A stretch of DNA of 51,136 bases, taken from assembly GCA_937138675.1 (NCBI GenBank), contig CAKZPG010000047.1, positions 1 to 51,136 of the forward strand, read 5' to 3'. Positions within the stretch are counted from its first letter, which is position 1; every line of letters begins with the position of its first letter. This DNA comes from an uncultured archaeon (lineage in GTDB: Archaea; Halobacteriota; Halobacteria; Halobacteriales; Haloferacaceae). This document shows positions 8,602 through 17,193 of the stretch, piece by piece. Both the position numbers and the translations under genes were made by a program. A model generated the notes under the pieces. It saw only the letters and a program-made list of their open reading frames with translations. It was not told the DNA's origin and ran no database searches.

Positions 8602-8964
8602 CTACTGTGGTGCGGTACGAAGGATCAAGAATCCCGCGACAACGACGGCTCCGAAAAGGACGCTCACGACCGCGTGGATAGCCGTGACGTAGACAGTCAG
8701 GCGCCGCTCCAATTCGTAGGCCCGCCGGACGAGCAGGGCATCGACGAGGACCGCGAGCGGCACCGTGGCCGCCGCCGATATCGACAACGCCGCGCCCGTC
8801 ACCGCAACCGCCGCTGGCCCGGGCCCGACGGTCAACGCCAGTCGCAAGCGGACGCCACCGAGGACGTTCCGCGCCGCGACGTGAGCAGTGACCGAGAGGA
8901 ACAGCGCGAGCGACAGAAAGGTGCCCGCAACCGGGATCGCGCCGGCGCCCGTCTGGAGGAACAT
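8602..8964 (-). CDS. Four-helix haloarchaeal membrane protein (DUF7473-like)
   Basis: This 120-residue protein has about four hydrophobic helices, with the conserved phrases VTAHVAARNVLGGV and LAVLVDALLVRRAYELERRL, and a final helix followed by RTAPQ. It resembles a haloarchaeal membrane family that I recall as DUF7473, of unknown function. The ATG at 8964 (MFLQTGAGAIPVAG) is the natural start. It lies directly upstream of the decayed CPBP-protease gene, with which it may once have formed an operon. Confidence 0.7.
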   Translation of the reverse strand: MFLQTGAGAIPVAGTFLSLALFLSVTAHVAARNVLGGVRLRLALTVGPGPAAVAVTGAALSISAAATVPLAVLVDALLVRRAYELERRLTVYVTAIHAVVSVLFGAVVVAGFLILRTAPQ

Positions 8965-9034
8965 GCTCGAACGATGAGGGAGGGGGGGTTGAGCGCTTCG
9001 GAACCGCTTTCCACGCCGGTGTCGATCGCCGGAC

Positions 9035-10051
9035 GTGTACGCACTGGAGCTCGGCGGTGAAGACGATGCCTTCGCGGTGCTCGAGGCCCGAAGCGTTGCG
9101 CCCGACGCCGCCGTCGTCGCGCCCGGTCTCGCCACCGCGCCGGCCGCCGACACCGCCCGCGCGCCCCGACTCGCCTACACCCACGCAGTCTCCCGGTTTG
9201 TCGGGCAGACCGACGCCGCCGTGGCGAGCGCCCGCGTCGTCGTCGAGGCGGCGGCCCCCGTCGAGGGCACTGTCGCCGTCCACGCCCGGGATGTGCGGGC
9301 GAGTGCGGGCATCGACACGCAGGCGGCCGAGCGCGAACTCGGGCGGGCGCTCGTCGCGGCCGGCCACGAGGTTGACCTCGACGACCCTGACGAGGTTCTG
9401 CGCGCGGTGTTCGCGGACGACGTCTGTCTCGTCGGGTGGCAGGCCGCGACGCGCGAAGGCGGCTACGGCACGCGGAAGCCGACCAGCCGGCCGTTCTTCC
9501 AGCCCGGCGGGATGGACCCACTCGACGCCCGTGCGCTGGTCAACGTCGCGGGTGCGCGCCCCGAAACTACCGTGCTCGACCCGATGTGCGGCACCGGCGG
9601 GACCCTCATTGAGGCCGGTCTGGTCGGCGCCGAGGCCATCGGGATCGACGCGCAGACGAAGATGGTCTGGGGCGCGCGGGAGAACTGCCGTACGTATCTC
9701 GACGACGACCCCCTGCTCTGCCTTGGCGACGCGACCGCACTCCCGTTCGCGGACGGCGCCGTCGACGCCGTCGTGTTCGACGCGCCGTACGGCCGGCAGT
9801 CGAAGGTCATCGGCGACCTCGCGGCGCTCATCTCGGGGGCGCTCCGAGAGGCCCGGCGGGTCGCGTCGCGCGCGGTCGTCGTGGCCGACGAGTCGCTCGA
9901 GGCGGTCGCGCGCGAGACGGGGTGGACAGTCGCGGCGCATCATCAGCGACGGGTCCACCGGTCACTGGTACGGCACGTCCACGTGCTTGGCGCGCCGCCA
10001 CGCGACGTGGAATCGAGAGGCCACGACCCCGACGACGAAGCGCATTCGTAG
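9035..10051 (+). CDS. trmG10: tRNA (guanine(10)-N2)-dimethyltransferase
   Basis: This enzyme dimethylates N2 of G10 in tRNA using SAM. The 338-residue protein has an N-terminal THUMP-type RNA-binding region (about residues 1-150), then FFQPGGMDPLDARALVNVAG, the SAM-binding loop LDPMCGTGGTLIEAGLVGAE and the catalytic motif FDAPYGRQSK. The motif reads DAPY where many N2-methyltransferases have DPPY; as I recall, haloarchaeal members vary at this position. The GTG at 9035 gives the usual N-terminus VYALELGGEDDAFAVLEA. The last 25 residues are charged and probably disordered. Confidence 0.9.
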   Translation: MYALELGGEDDAFAVLEARSVAPDAAVVAPGLATAPAADTARAPRLAYTHAVSRFVGQTDAAVASARVVVEAAAPVEGTVAVHARDVRASAGIDTQAAERELGRALVAAGHEVDLDDPDEVLRAVFADDVCLVGWQAATREGGYGTRKPTSRPFFQPGGMDPLDARALVNVAGARPETTVLDPMCGTGGTLIEAGLVGAEAIGIDAQTKMVWGARENCRTYLDDDPLLCLGDATALPFADGAVDAVVFDAPYGRQSKVIGDLAALISGALREARRVASRAVVVADESLEAVARETGWTVAAHHQRRVHRSLVRHVHVLGAPPRDVESRGHDPDDEAHS

Positions 10052-10168
10052 CGCCGACTGCAGGGAGGGTTCACGACGTGGAACGGCGACAGAGAGAGTT
10101 GGGCTGTGGAGCGGAGTGAGCTGTCCAGAGCGCGCTGATACCGACGGGAGAGCGGCAGCGTCGGCCCG

Positions 10169-10777
10169 CTACGGCAGCGGCGCGAGTATCGTCTCGCCCG
10201 CGAGCGTGCGGTCGCCCTCCGCGACATAGAGATCGTCGAGACCGATCGACGGCGGGAGCAGGACGTCTGCGCGCGAGCCAAACGCGATGTGGCCGATCCG
10301 GTCGCCGCGCGCCACTTCGTCACCGGCCGCGACATAAGGGCTGATCCGTCGGGCGACCGCCCCTGCGATGAGCGTCACCTCCGTCTCTCCAAGGTCGATC
10401 GTCACGCGCTCGTTCCGGTCAGAGTCTTTCGAGAACGCGGGGAGGTTGCCGCCGTCGTGGTGGTCGACCTGCTGGACCTCGCCGCCGACGGGCGCGCGGT
10501 TGACGTGGACGTTCAGGACGCTCATGTAGACGCCGATCCGGACCCGGTCGCGTTCCTCGCGAACAACCGAGATAACGCCATCAGCGGGCGCGAGGACGCC
10601 GCCTTCGGGAGTCGCGCGCTCGGGGTCGCGATAGAAGGCGAGCACCGCCCAGCCGAGGAGGGCGAGAGCGACACCGACCAGCGGCGCGACGAGAAGCGAG
10701 AGGAGCGCGGCCGCGAACAGCGGCGCAGCGCGGCGACCGGCGCCGGGCGCGAGCCCGGGGACGAACGAGCGCGTCAC
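10169..10777 (-). CDS. asd: Archaetidylserine (phosphatidylserine) decarboxylase proenzyme
   Basis: This pyruvoyl enzyme makes archaetidylethanolamine from archaetidylserine at the membrane; in haloarchaea the lipid is linked to archaeosortase-type protein anchoring. The 202-residue protein has a hydrophobic N-terminal region (about residues 15-45), then FYRDPERATPEGGVLAPADG, VYMSVLNVHVNRAPVGGEV and IAFGSRADVLLP. The GS pair in the last motif is the self-cleavage site that forms the pyruvoyl group. The GTG at 10777 overlaps the rfcC stop in a GTGA, which implies translational coupling; the longer upstream frame lies inside rfcC. Confidence 0.9.
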   Translation of the reverse strand: MTRSFVPGLAPGAGRRAAPLFAAALLSLLVAPLVGVALALLGWAVLAFYRDPERATPEGGVLAPADGVISVVREERDRVRIGVYMSVLNVHVNRAPVGGEVQQVDHHDGGNLPAFSKDSDRNERVTIDLGETEVTLIAGAVARRISPYVAAGDEVARGDRIGHIAFGSRADVLLPPSIGLDDLYVAEGDRTLAGETILAPLP

Positions 10778-11796
10778 GCGCTCGCCTCCATCGTCGTCTC
10801 GGGCGCGCCCCACTCTGCAAGCAGGTGCGCGAGGTGGAGGGCGTCGTCGGTGCCGGTCGCGAGGTCGAGGTCGACCCGGCCCGCCAGCACGTGGAGGCGC
10901 GCGAGGTCGTCGCCGCCGTACTCCGTGCGGGCGACCCGGAGGAGCGCACGAAGCAGTTCCTGCCCGTCGAAGCCGTCCGCGAGGAGGTCGTCGACCGTCG
11001 ACGTCGCGGCGTCGAACTCGCCGGCACGAGCGTCGACGAGGACCGTCGTCAGTTCGTCATCGCGGCCGACCGAGCCGAGCGCGGCGTGGGCGGCGTTCAT
11101 CGTCACCGCGTCGCCATCTGTCGCAGCGGCCTGTACACCGAGGACGGCGGCCCGAAGATCTCCGCCCGCGTAGCCGGCGACGAACTCCAGGCCATCCTCG
11201 TCATAGTCGACGCCCTCTGTCTCGCAGACACGCCGGAGCGCCGCCATCGTCTCGTCTGCGGTGGGCGCGCGCACGGGAACGGGGAAACAACGCGAGCGGA
11301 TCGGCGGGATGAGTTTCGAGGGCTGGCGGGTAGCGATCACGAACTGGGTCGTGCGGTGGTGACGCTCCATCACGCGGCGCAGGGCCTGCTGGAAGTCCTC
11401 GCGGATGGCCTCGGCGTTGTCGAGTAGGACCGTCTTGTACGTTCCCGAGACGGGCGCGTAGCCCGATACCTCCTTCAGAACGTAGTTTATCATGTCACGC
11501 TTTGCCATCCGTGAGCGCCCGGTGAGGAACGGCGAGAAGCGAGGGTCGTCGCGGATCTCTTTTTTTGTCCGGTCGAAAAAGTCGGCGACGTTCAGCTCGA
11601 ACAGGTCGTTATCGGGATCGTCGTGGGCCTCGCGCGCCAGCGCCCGGACCGCGGCGGTCTTGCCCGCGCCGGAGGGGCCGTGGAGAACGAGATTCATCGG
11701 CTCCGTGCGGGCGCGCTCCAGTCGGTCCCGGACCTCAGCCTGCGGGAGGTCGGCGAGGGCAGGTGGGTGACGCTCGGTCCACAGCGGTCCGTCCAT
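10774..11796 (-). CDS. rfcC: Replication factor C small subunit 2 (AAA+ clamp-loader subunit)
   Basis: Clamp loaders open and load PCNA on DNA. The 340-residue protein has Walker A LHGPSGAGKTAAVRALA, an LLDNAEAI box in place of the standard DEAD-like Walker B, the arginine-finger region IRSRCFPVPV, and an alpha-helical C-terminal collar. The degenerate Walker B and the overall length fit the second small-subunit paralogue of haloarchaea, known as RfcC, not RfcA. It is cotranscribed with asd, overlapping it by four bases, and is divergent from rnz. Confidence 0.88.
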   Translation of the reverse strand: MDGPLWTERHPPALADLPQAEVRDRLERARTEPMNLVLHGPSGAGKTAAVRALAREAHDDPDNDLFELNVADFFDRTKKEIRDDPRFSPFLTGRSRMAKRDMINYVLKEVSGYAPVSGTYKTVLLDNAEAIREDFQQALRRVMERHHRTTQFVIATRQPSKLIPPIRSRCFPVPVRAPTADETMAALRRVCETEGVDYDEDGLEFVAGYAGGDLRAAVLGVQAAATDGDAVTMNAAHAALGSVGRDDELTTVLVDARAGEFDAATSTVDDLLADGFDGQELLRALLRVARTEYGGDDLARLHVLAGRVDLDLATGTDDALHLAHLLAEWGAPETTMEASA

Positions 11797-11945
11797 CAGT
11801 TACCTGATGTAGCAGGGCGGCGGGCAAAACCGCATCGCATCGGGCGCGCTAGGAGTCGAGCGACGGGAGTGCGAGATGAGCCACAGGGCCATCGCGTCCG
11901 TCTCGTGGCCTGTTCACCGCGTTCGCACGCCACGGCTTCGACGCG

Positions 11946-11953
11946 TCTATACC
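11946..11953 (+). promoter_or_regulatory. Putative TATA box of rnz
   Basis: TCTATACC is centred 27 bases before the rnz ATG at 11977. This is the spacing expected for a leaderless archaeal transcript. Confidence 0.45.
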
Positions 11954-11976
11954 CAGGCCGGCCCAAGTTCTAGCTA

Positions 11977-12921
11977 ATGCCGCTTCGCGTTACCTTTCTC
12001 GGGACCGGGGGGGCCGTCCCCACCGTCGAGCGTGCGCCAAGCGCCGTGTACGTCTCGCGGGAGGGTGACGAGTTCCTCTTCGACTGTGGCGAGGGCACCC
12101 AGCGTCAGATGATGCGTTACAACACCGGGTTCGGTCTCAATCACGTCTTCATCACCCACCTCCACGGCGACCACGTCCTCGGACTCCCGGGGCTTGTCCA
12201 GACGCTTGGATTCAACGAGCGCACGCAGCCGCTCGCAGTCCACGGCCCGCCGGGGACGCGTGAGATGCTTTATAACCTTGTCCACGCTGCCGGCACAGAC
12301 CCCAGCTTTCCCGTGCGGGTGAACGAGGTGAGCCCCGGGAGCGTCGCGCTCTCGACTGATGGCTACGAGATACGAGCGTTCCGCACCGAACACCGAACCG
12401 TCTCGGTGGGCTACGTACTGGTCGAAGACGACCGGCCCGGGCGGTTTGACCGCGAGCGGGCTGAAGAAGAGCTCGACATCACGCCTGGACCCGCATACGG
12501 CCGCCTCCACGCCGGCGAGCCGGTGACGCTCGACGACGGCCGGACGATACAGCCGGACCAGGTCGTCGGGCCGCCACGGCCAGGGCGGCGGCTGGCCTAC
12601 ACTGGCGACACGCGCCCGACGGAGGTCATCAACGAGGCGAGCGAGTGTGCGGACCTGCTTATTCACGACGCGACGTTCGTGGACAACGAGCGTGGGCGAG
12701 CACGCTCGACCGGCCACTCGACGGCGGTCGAGGCGGCCAAACTCGCGGCCCGGGCAGACGTACGACGGCTGGCGCTCACCCACGTCTCGGCGCGGTATGC
12801 GAGTGATGCGAGCCCGCTCGAACGCGAGGCGCGGGCGGCGCTTGCGGACGCCGGGAGCGACGCCAAGACGTTCGTCGCGACGGACGGGCAGGTCGTCGAC
12901 GTGCCGTTCCCTGACGCCTAA
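11977..12921 (+). CDS. rnz: Ribonuclease Z (tRNA 3'-processing endonuclease)
   Basis: RNase Z trims the 3' trailer from pre-tRNAs. The 314-residue short form has the metallo-beta-lactamase core: THLHGDH at residues 60-66, LFDCGEGTQRQMMRY, the FRTEHRTVSVGYVL strand, LAYTGDTRPT and IHDATF, and the late histidine in ALTHVSARY. These give the two-zinc active site and the family-specific loop. The start MPLRVTFLGTGGAVPT is canonical. It is divergent from rfcC. Confidence 0.95.
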   Translation: MPLRVTFLGTGGAVPTVERAPSAVYVSREGDEFLFDCGEGTQRQMMRYNTGFGLNHVFITHLHGDHVLGLPGLVQTLGFNERTQPLAVHGPPGTREMLYNLVHAAGTDPSFPVRVNEVSPGSVALSTDGYEIRAFRTEHRTVSVGYVLVEDDRPGRFDRERAEEELDITPGPAYGRLHAGEPVTLDDGRTIQPDQVVGPPRPGRRLAYTGDTRPTEVINEASECADLLIHDATFVDNERGRARSTGHSTAVEAAKLAARADVRRLALTHVSARYASDASPLEREARAALADAGSDAKTFVATDGQVVDVPFPDA

Positions 12922-13141
12922 GTCCGCCGCGGGGCCGCCCGGCGACAAGCTGTCTCACCGTGTCTCCTGTACGAGCGCGATTCAGGAACGGCGCGGCCCG
13001 TACCGAAGACGGCCACGAGGCGAACATGTCCTCGGGTCTCGATCTCGAGGCCGAGGACGCCGGCGATGCGGTAACAGGGCGGGTCGGCGGGCGGGTTGCC
13101 CCGGGTGGGCCGGGACGACTGGTGGGGGGCGCCGACTAAGC

Positions 13142-13147
13142 TATTTA
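13142..13147 (+). promoter_or_regulatory. Putative TATA box of the DUF460 gene
   Basis: TATTTA is centred about 26 bases upstream of the GTG at 13171, in otherwise GC-rich DNA. The spacing predicts a leaderless transcript and supports the GTG start. Confidence 0.5.
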
Positions 13148-13170
13148 CCCACTGGCGCCTTCGATCGGTT

Positions 13171-15177
13171 GTGACCGTCCGGAGCGCGTTTGACTCCCTC
13201 GTCTTCGGGGTTGACGTCCAGAGCGGTGACGTGCGTGGGGCCGCCCCATCGTTCGCTATGGTGGTCCTCGACGCCGGTGACGGTCCGGACGGCGAAGCAC
13301 GTCTGGACCGCGACGTTGTGAGCTTCCGGAAGCTCCGTCGCATGATCGAGCGCGACGAGCCACGCTACGTCGCTACCGACAATGTCTACGAACTCGCCGA
13401 GGACAAGAACGACCTCGTGCGACTTCTTCAGTGGCTCCCGGACGAGACGACGCTCGTCCAAGTGACGGGCGCGGAGCGGCCCGAGAGCCTGTCACGAGTC
13501 GCGAATCGCCACGGCGTCCCGTACGGCAAAGCGCCGATGAAAGAGGCCGAAGCAGCGGCGCGACTTGTGGCCCACAAAGTCGGACAAGCGGTGCGCGCGT
13601 TCGGCGACACCACCCGCGTGAAGGTCTCGCGGGGACGGTCGACCGGCTCCGGGGGCTGGAGTCAGGATCGATACACGCGGCGCATCCACGGGAGCGTCAA
13701 GCGCCGGACGCGCGACGTGGGTGGTGCACTCGACGATGCCGGCCTCGAGTACGACCGCGAGGTAACAGAGAAGTACGGCGGGTTCGCGAACGCCGTCTTC
13801 ACCGTCGAGGCGACGCCCGCCGACCTCCCCGTCTCTGCGGGGCGGAACGGCGACACACGGATAGAGATCAAGCGCGAGCGCCGCGACGGTATCGAGTTCG
13901 AACCGCTGGTGAAGCGACGCGACTACGTTGTCGTCGGCATCGACCCCGGGACGACGACGGCCGCGGCGGTCGTCTCGCTGGACGGCAAGGTGTTGGACCT
14001 CCACTCGACTCGCACCGCCGACACCAGTGACGTGATCGAGTGGCTCGTCGAGCGCGGCCGGCCCGTCCTCATCGCCGCAGACGTCACGCCGATGCCCGAG
14101 ACGGTCGAGCGGTTCCGCCGAAGCTTCGACGCCGCGGGCTGGACACCGGAGCGGGACCTGCCGGTCGACGAGAAGCTCCACCGCACCCGCGAGGCGGGCT
14201 ACGACAACGACCACGAGCGAGACGCTCTTGCGGCCGCCCTGTTTGCGCTGGACCACCACGCGGATCAGTTCGAGCGAATCGCCCGCAAGACTCCGCCGGG
14301 GCTCGACCGCGGCAAGGTCACCGCCCGCGTGCTGGCTGAGGAGACGTCGGTCGAGGTGGTTGTCGACAACCTAACCGAGGACCCCGACGACGAGGAGGAG
14401 CAGACAGAACACGAGGAGCGGACGCTCACCCCGGAGGAGCGCGAGATACTGCGCCTGAAAGAGCGTATCGACCGGCTGGAGGGCCACGTCGATGATCTGC
14501 GCGGGACAATCGAGGAGCAGGAAGCAGAGATCGAGGAGTATGAGAAAGAGCTCTCGGAGGCTCGTCGGGAGGAGCGCAGAAAGGCCCGGGAGCGCCGAGA
14601 GGTCGACCGACTCGAACGCGAGAAAGACCGCCTGCGTCACGAACGTGACGAGGCGCGCGGTCGCGTCGACGTCGCCGAGGAGAAAGTCGAGCGCCTGAAG
14701 TCGCTCTGGCGGCTCGACCACTCGAACTTCGAGACTGTCGCGGGCGATCGCGACCTCGTGCCGGTCAAGACCGTCGAGCAGTTCACTAAAGACGCACTCC
14801 GGGCGGCCGACGAGCGCTACGGCCTCGCACGCGAGGACGTGGTCTACCTCCGAGATGCCAGCGGTGCCGGGCGCTCGACAGCTGAGGCTCTCGCCGAGAC
14901 AGAGCCACGACTCGTCCTGCGCGAGGGGAACCTCTCCGACGCCGCCGACGAGGTGCTGTTCGACCACGAGGTGCCGGTCGCCCCCGCCGACGCCGTTGAG
15001 GTGAACGAGATCGACGACCTCGGGGTCGCGAGCGAGGCGGCAGTCGAGACGGCGATAGCGAACTGGCGGAGCCGTGCCGAGGACCGCCAACACCGCGAGC
15101 GTGCGGAGATGGTCGACCGCCTCATCAGCGAACACCGCGCCGACCGGCCACTCGACGGGAGCGAGGCAGACAGTTAA
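13171..15177 (+). CDS. DUF460 protein: RNase H-like fold plus long coiled coil
   Basis: This is a 668-residue archaeal protein of unknown function. Residues 1-230 begin VFGVDVQSGDVRG. A second segment, VVVGIDPGTTTAAAVVSLDG (near residue 253), looks like the first strands of an RNase H/RuvC-like fold, and TREAGYDNDHERDALAAALF carries acidic residues suited to metal binding. Residues from about 405 to 515 form a strongly charged coiled coil rich in E, R and K. The last 150 residues form another small domain. The GTG at 13171 is supported by a TATA box and by the family-type N-terminus. A nucleic-acid enzyme linked to RNA processing is plausible but inferred. Confidence 0.82.
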   Translation: MTVRSAFDSLVFGVDVQSGDVRGAAPSFAMVVLDAGDGPDGEARLDRDVVSFRKLRRMIERDEPRYVATDNVYELAEDKNDLVRLLQWLPDETTLVQVTGAERPESLSRVANRHGVPYGKAPMKEAEAAARLVAHKVGQAVRAFGDTTRVKVSRGRSTGSGGWSQDRYTRRIHGSVKRRTRDVGGALDDAGLEYDREVTEKYGGFANAVFTVEATPADLPVSAGRNGDTRIEIKRERRDGIEFEPLVKRRDYVVVGIDPGTTTAAAVVSLDGKVLDLHSTRTADTSDVIEWLVERGRPVLIAADVTPMPETVERFRRSFDAAGWTPERDLPVDEKLHRTREAGYDNDHERDALAAALFALDHHADQFERIARKTPPGLDRGKVTARVLAEETSVEVVVDNLTEDPDDEEEQTEHEERTLTPEEREILRLKERIDRLEGHVDDLRGTIEEQEAEIEEYEKELSEARREERRKARERREVDRLEREKDRLRHERDEARGRVDVAEEKVERLKSLWRLDHSNFETVAGDRDLVPVKTVEQFTKDALRAADERYGLAREDVVYLRDASGAGRSTAEALAETEPRLVLREGNLSDAADEVLFDHEVPVAPADAVEVNEIDDLGVASEAAVETAIANWRSRAEDRQHRERAEMVDRLISEHRADRPLDGSEADS

Positions 15178-15317
15178 CACGCGTCGCCGGAGCGCCGGTC
15201 TACAAGCAGCGAAATAGAGACGTCCGCTTCAGGACGCCGATACCCGTCGGGCGCGAGACGATGGCGGTCGGCGCGGCGCCGTCAGCGGTCCACCCGGACG
15301 CCTGATCGATTTTTTAT

Positions 15318-15600
15318 GTGGCGTCTCGTGGCGGGCGTGGCCTCGACAGTCCCTCAAAAAAGATAGGCGCACCGGGCGGGCCGGTACTCTTGACCGTCAT
15401 CCTGATCGGTCTGATCCTGTTTGCCGTCTCACTGGCCGTCACCGTCGGTGCGACGTACCGGGTCTACTGGACGCGATCCGACCCGACGCGGACGCGATGA
15501 CGTCACCTTGTGGGCTGTCGGCACACTCCCCGGGTTCCTCGTCGCCGGCGTAGGTAGGATCGCGGTGCTGGTCGTCTACCTCCTCGTGCGCTGGGAGTGA
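15318..15600 (+). pseudogene. Small two-helix membrane protein with a +1 frameshift
   Basis: The first frame encodes LLTVILIGLILFAVSLAVTV and GATYRVYWTRSDPTRTR, then meets a TGA at 15498. One base later the next frame reads DDVTLWAVGTLPGFLVAGVG, then RIAVLVVYLLVRWE, and stops at 15600. Joined, the pieces make a typical small haloarchaeal membrane protein: helix, YxxYWxxR linker, second helix ending LVYLLVR. One extra base near 15490-15496 accounts for the break. The start is unclear (GTG 15318 or TTG 15390). It is either a pseudogene or a sequencing error; function is unknown. Confidence 0.55.
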
Positions 15601-15639
15601 GAGGGGAACGCATATCCGCCCGGCAACCGCCGCTCAGGT

Positions 15640-16632
15640 ATGGACGCCTACGAGCGGATCACCCGGAACGCGGCAGAGGTGGTCACCGAGGAGGAGGTCC
15701 GAGAGCTCGCGGCCGACCCCGAGGGGCGACGGGCCTACGTCGGCTACGAGCCGAGCGGGGTGCTCCACGTCGGACATATGCTGACCGCGAACAAGCTCAT
15801 CGATCTTCAGGAAGCTGGCTTCGAGGTCGTGGTCCTCCTCGCGGACGTCCACGCCTACCTCAATGGGAAGGGGACGTTCGAGGAGATAGAGGCGACCGCA
15901 GATCGGATGCAGGCGCAGTTTCTCGCGTACGGGCTCGACGAGGAGCAGACGGAGTTCGTCTACGGGTCGGAGTTCCAGTTCGACCGCGACTACGTTCTCG
16001 ACCTCCACGCCATCGAACTGGAGACGAGCCTCGCGCGCGCCGAGCGCTCGATGAGCGAAATCCAGGGCGGCGACACCGTCCGGGTGTCGCAGGCGGTCTA
16101 CCCGCTGATGCAAGCGCTCGACATTGTCTCGCTCGATCTTGACCTCGCGGTCGGCGGGATGGAGCAGCGCAAGGTCCATATGCTCGCGCGGGACGTCCTG
16201 CCGAAGGTCGGCTACGACGCCCCGACCTGCATCCACACACCATTGATCGCTGACCTTGCGACCGGGATCGGGAAGATGTCCTCGAGCGAAGGCGTTACGA
16301 TCTCGATGGAGGATACGACCGCGGAGATCGAGGCGAAGATCACCGACGCGTTCTGCCCGCCGACGCGGGAGCCAGAGCCGGACGACGAGGGCCGAGAGCG
16401 CGAGAACCCCGTCCTCCAGCTGTTCGAGTACCACGTCTTCCCCCGGTTCGCCGAGGTCGTCGTGGAGCGCCCAGAGCAGTACGGTGGCGACCTGACCTAC
16501 GATGACCACGAGTCGCTGGCGGCAGAGATGGAGTCTGGCGACCTCCATCCCGCGGACGCGAAGGGCGCGCTCGTAACTTACCTCGACCGGCTAGTCGACC
16601 CGGGCCGGGAGCGGCTGGCGAGCCTCCGGTGA
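15640..16632 (+). CDS. tyrS: Tyrosyl-tRNA synthetase
   Basis: TyrS is a class I synthetase that charges tRNA-Tyr. The 330-residue archaeal/eukaryotic-type enzyme has the HIGH motif as LHVGHM, the tyrosine pocket (YVGYEPSG, SQAVYPLMQALDIVSLDLDL, AVGGMEQRKVHMLARD) and the KMSKS motif as KMSSS from residue 212. The start MDAYERITRNAAEVVTEEE is canonical. A TATA-like GCATATCC lies about 28 bases upstream. No S4 domain is present, which is normal for archaeal TyrS. Confidence 0.95.
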   Translation: MDAYERITRNAAEVVTEEEVRELAADPEGRRAYVGYEPSGVLHVGHMLTANKLIDLQEAGFEVVVLLADVHAYLNGKGTFEEIEATADRMQAQFLAYGLDEEQTEFVYGSEFQFDRDYVLDLHAIELETSLARAERSMSEIQGGDTVRVSQAVYPLMQALDIVSLDLDLAVGGMEQRKVHMLARDVLPKVGYDAPTCIHTPLIADLATGIGKMSSSEGVTISMEDTTAEIEAKITDAFCPPTREPEPDDEGRERENPVLQLFEYHVFPRFAEVVVERPEQYGGDLTYDDHESLAAEMESGDLHPADAKGALVTYLDRLVDPGRERLASLR

Positions 16633-16904
16633 TTATACTTCGCTGTCAACGGCGACGGGGGCCTCGCGCTGACACTGTCGCGTACCGACCCACCGAGGCA
16701 CCGTGCGTGGTCGTCCACCCCCCGCCGGGAGCTGAGCGTGGTCCGTGCCGTGGAGTATCGGGGATACGCCCGTCCACAGAACGCGTCGCGTCCTGGTGTG
16801 TGGACGAGCGCGGAGCGCTCGTCACCGGCTCGAAGCGTGAGACTCGCTCCTCAGGCCAAAGTGGTCGTGCCAGTTAAGTTCAGGCGGCAGCGACTTCACG
16901 CCCA

Positions 16905-17192
16905 ATGAGCGACGGTGACGGGTCACGGCGTGACCTCAGAATGCCCGAGGACGGCGAAGTGTTCGCCACCGTGACGGAGATGCTGGGGGCGAACCGCATC
17001 GAGGTACGGTGTGCCGACGGCATTGAGCGAACGGCACGTATCCCCGGGCGGATGCAGAAACGAGTGTGGATCCGCGAGAACGACGTGGTAGTGGTCGACC
17101 CGTGGGACTGGCAGGACGAGAAGGCTGACGTCGTGTGGCGTTACGACAAAAGCGAGGCTGAGCAGTTGCGCGAGGAAGGCCACCTCGGCTAG
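16905..17192 (+). CDS. eif1A: Translation initiation factor aIF-1A
   Basis: aIF1A binds the A site of the small ribosomal subunit during start-codon selection. The 95-residue protein has the S1-like OB fold: [20 protein letters not shown], then [20 protein letters not shown] and [15 protein letters not shown]. The ATG at 16905 gives a short charged N-terminal tail, as is usual. A TTAAGT element lies about 28 bases upstream. The gene ends one base before the convergent guaB-type gene ends. Confidence 0.94.
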   Translation: MSDGDGSRRDLRMPEDGEVFATVTEMLGANRIEVRCADGIERTARIPGRMQKRVWIRENDVVVVDPWDWQDEKADVVWRYDKSEAEQLREEGHLG

Positions 17193-17193
17193 G

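Noticed and set aside
8597-9958. Minus-strand frame of about 453 codons opposite trmG10
   Set aside because: It is an antisense shadow of a clear methyltransferase gene; its composition is not protein-like.
16633-16904. Small plus-strand frame between tyrS and eif1A
   Set aside because: The reading has no conserved pattern, runs directly on from the tyrS end and lacks a promoter. I treat it as intergenic.
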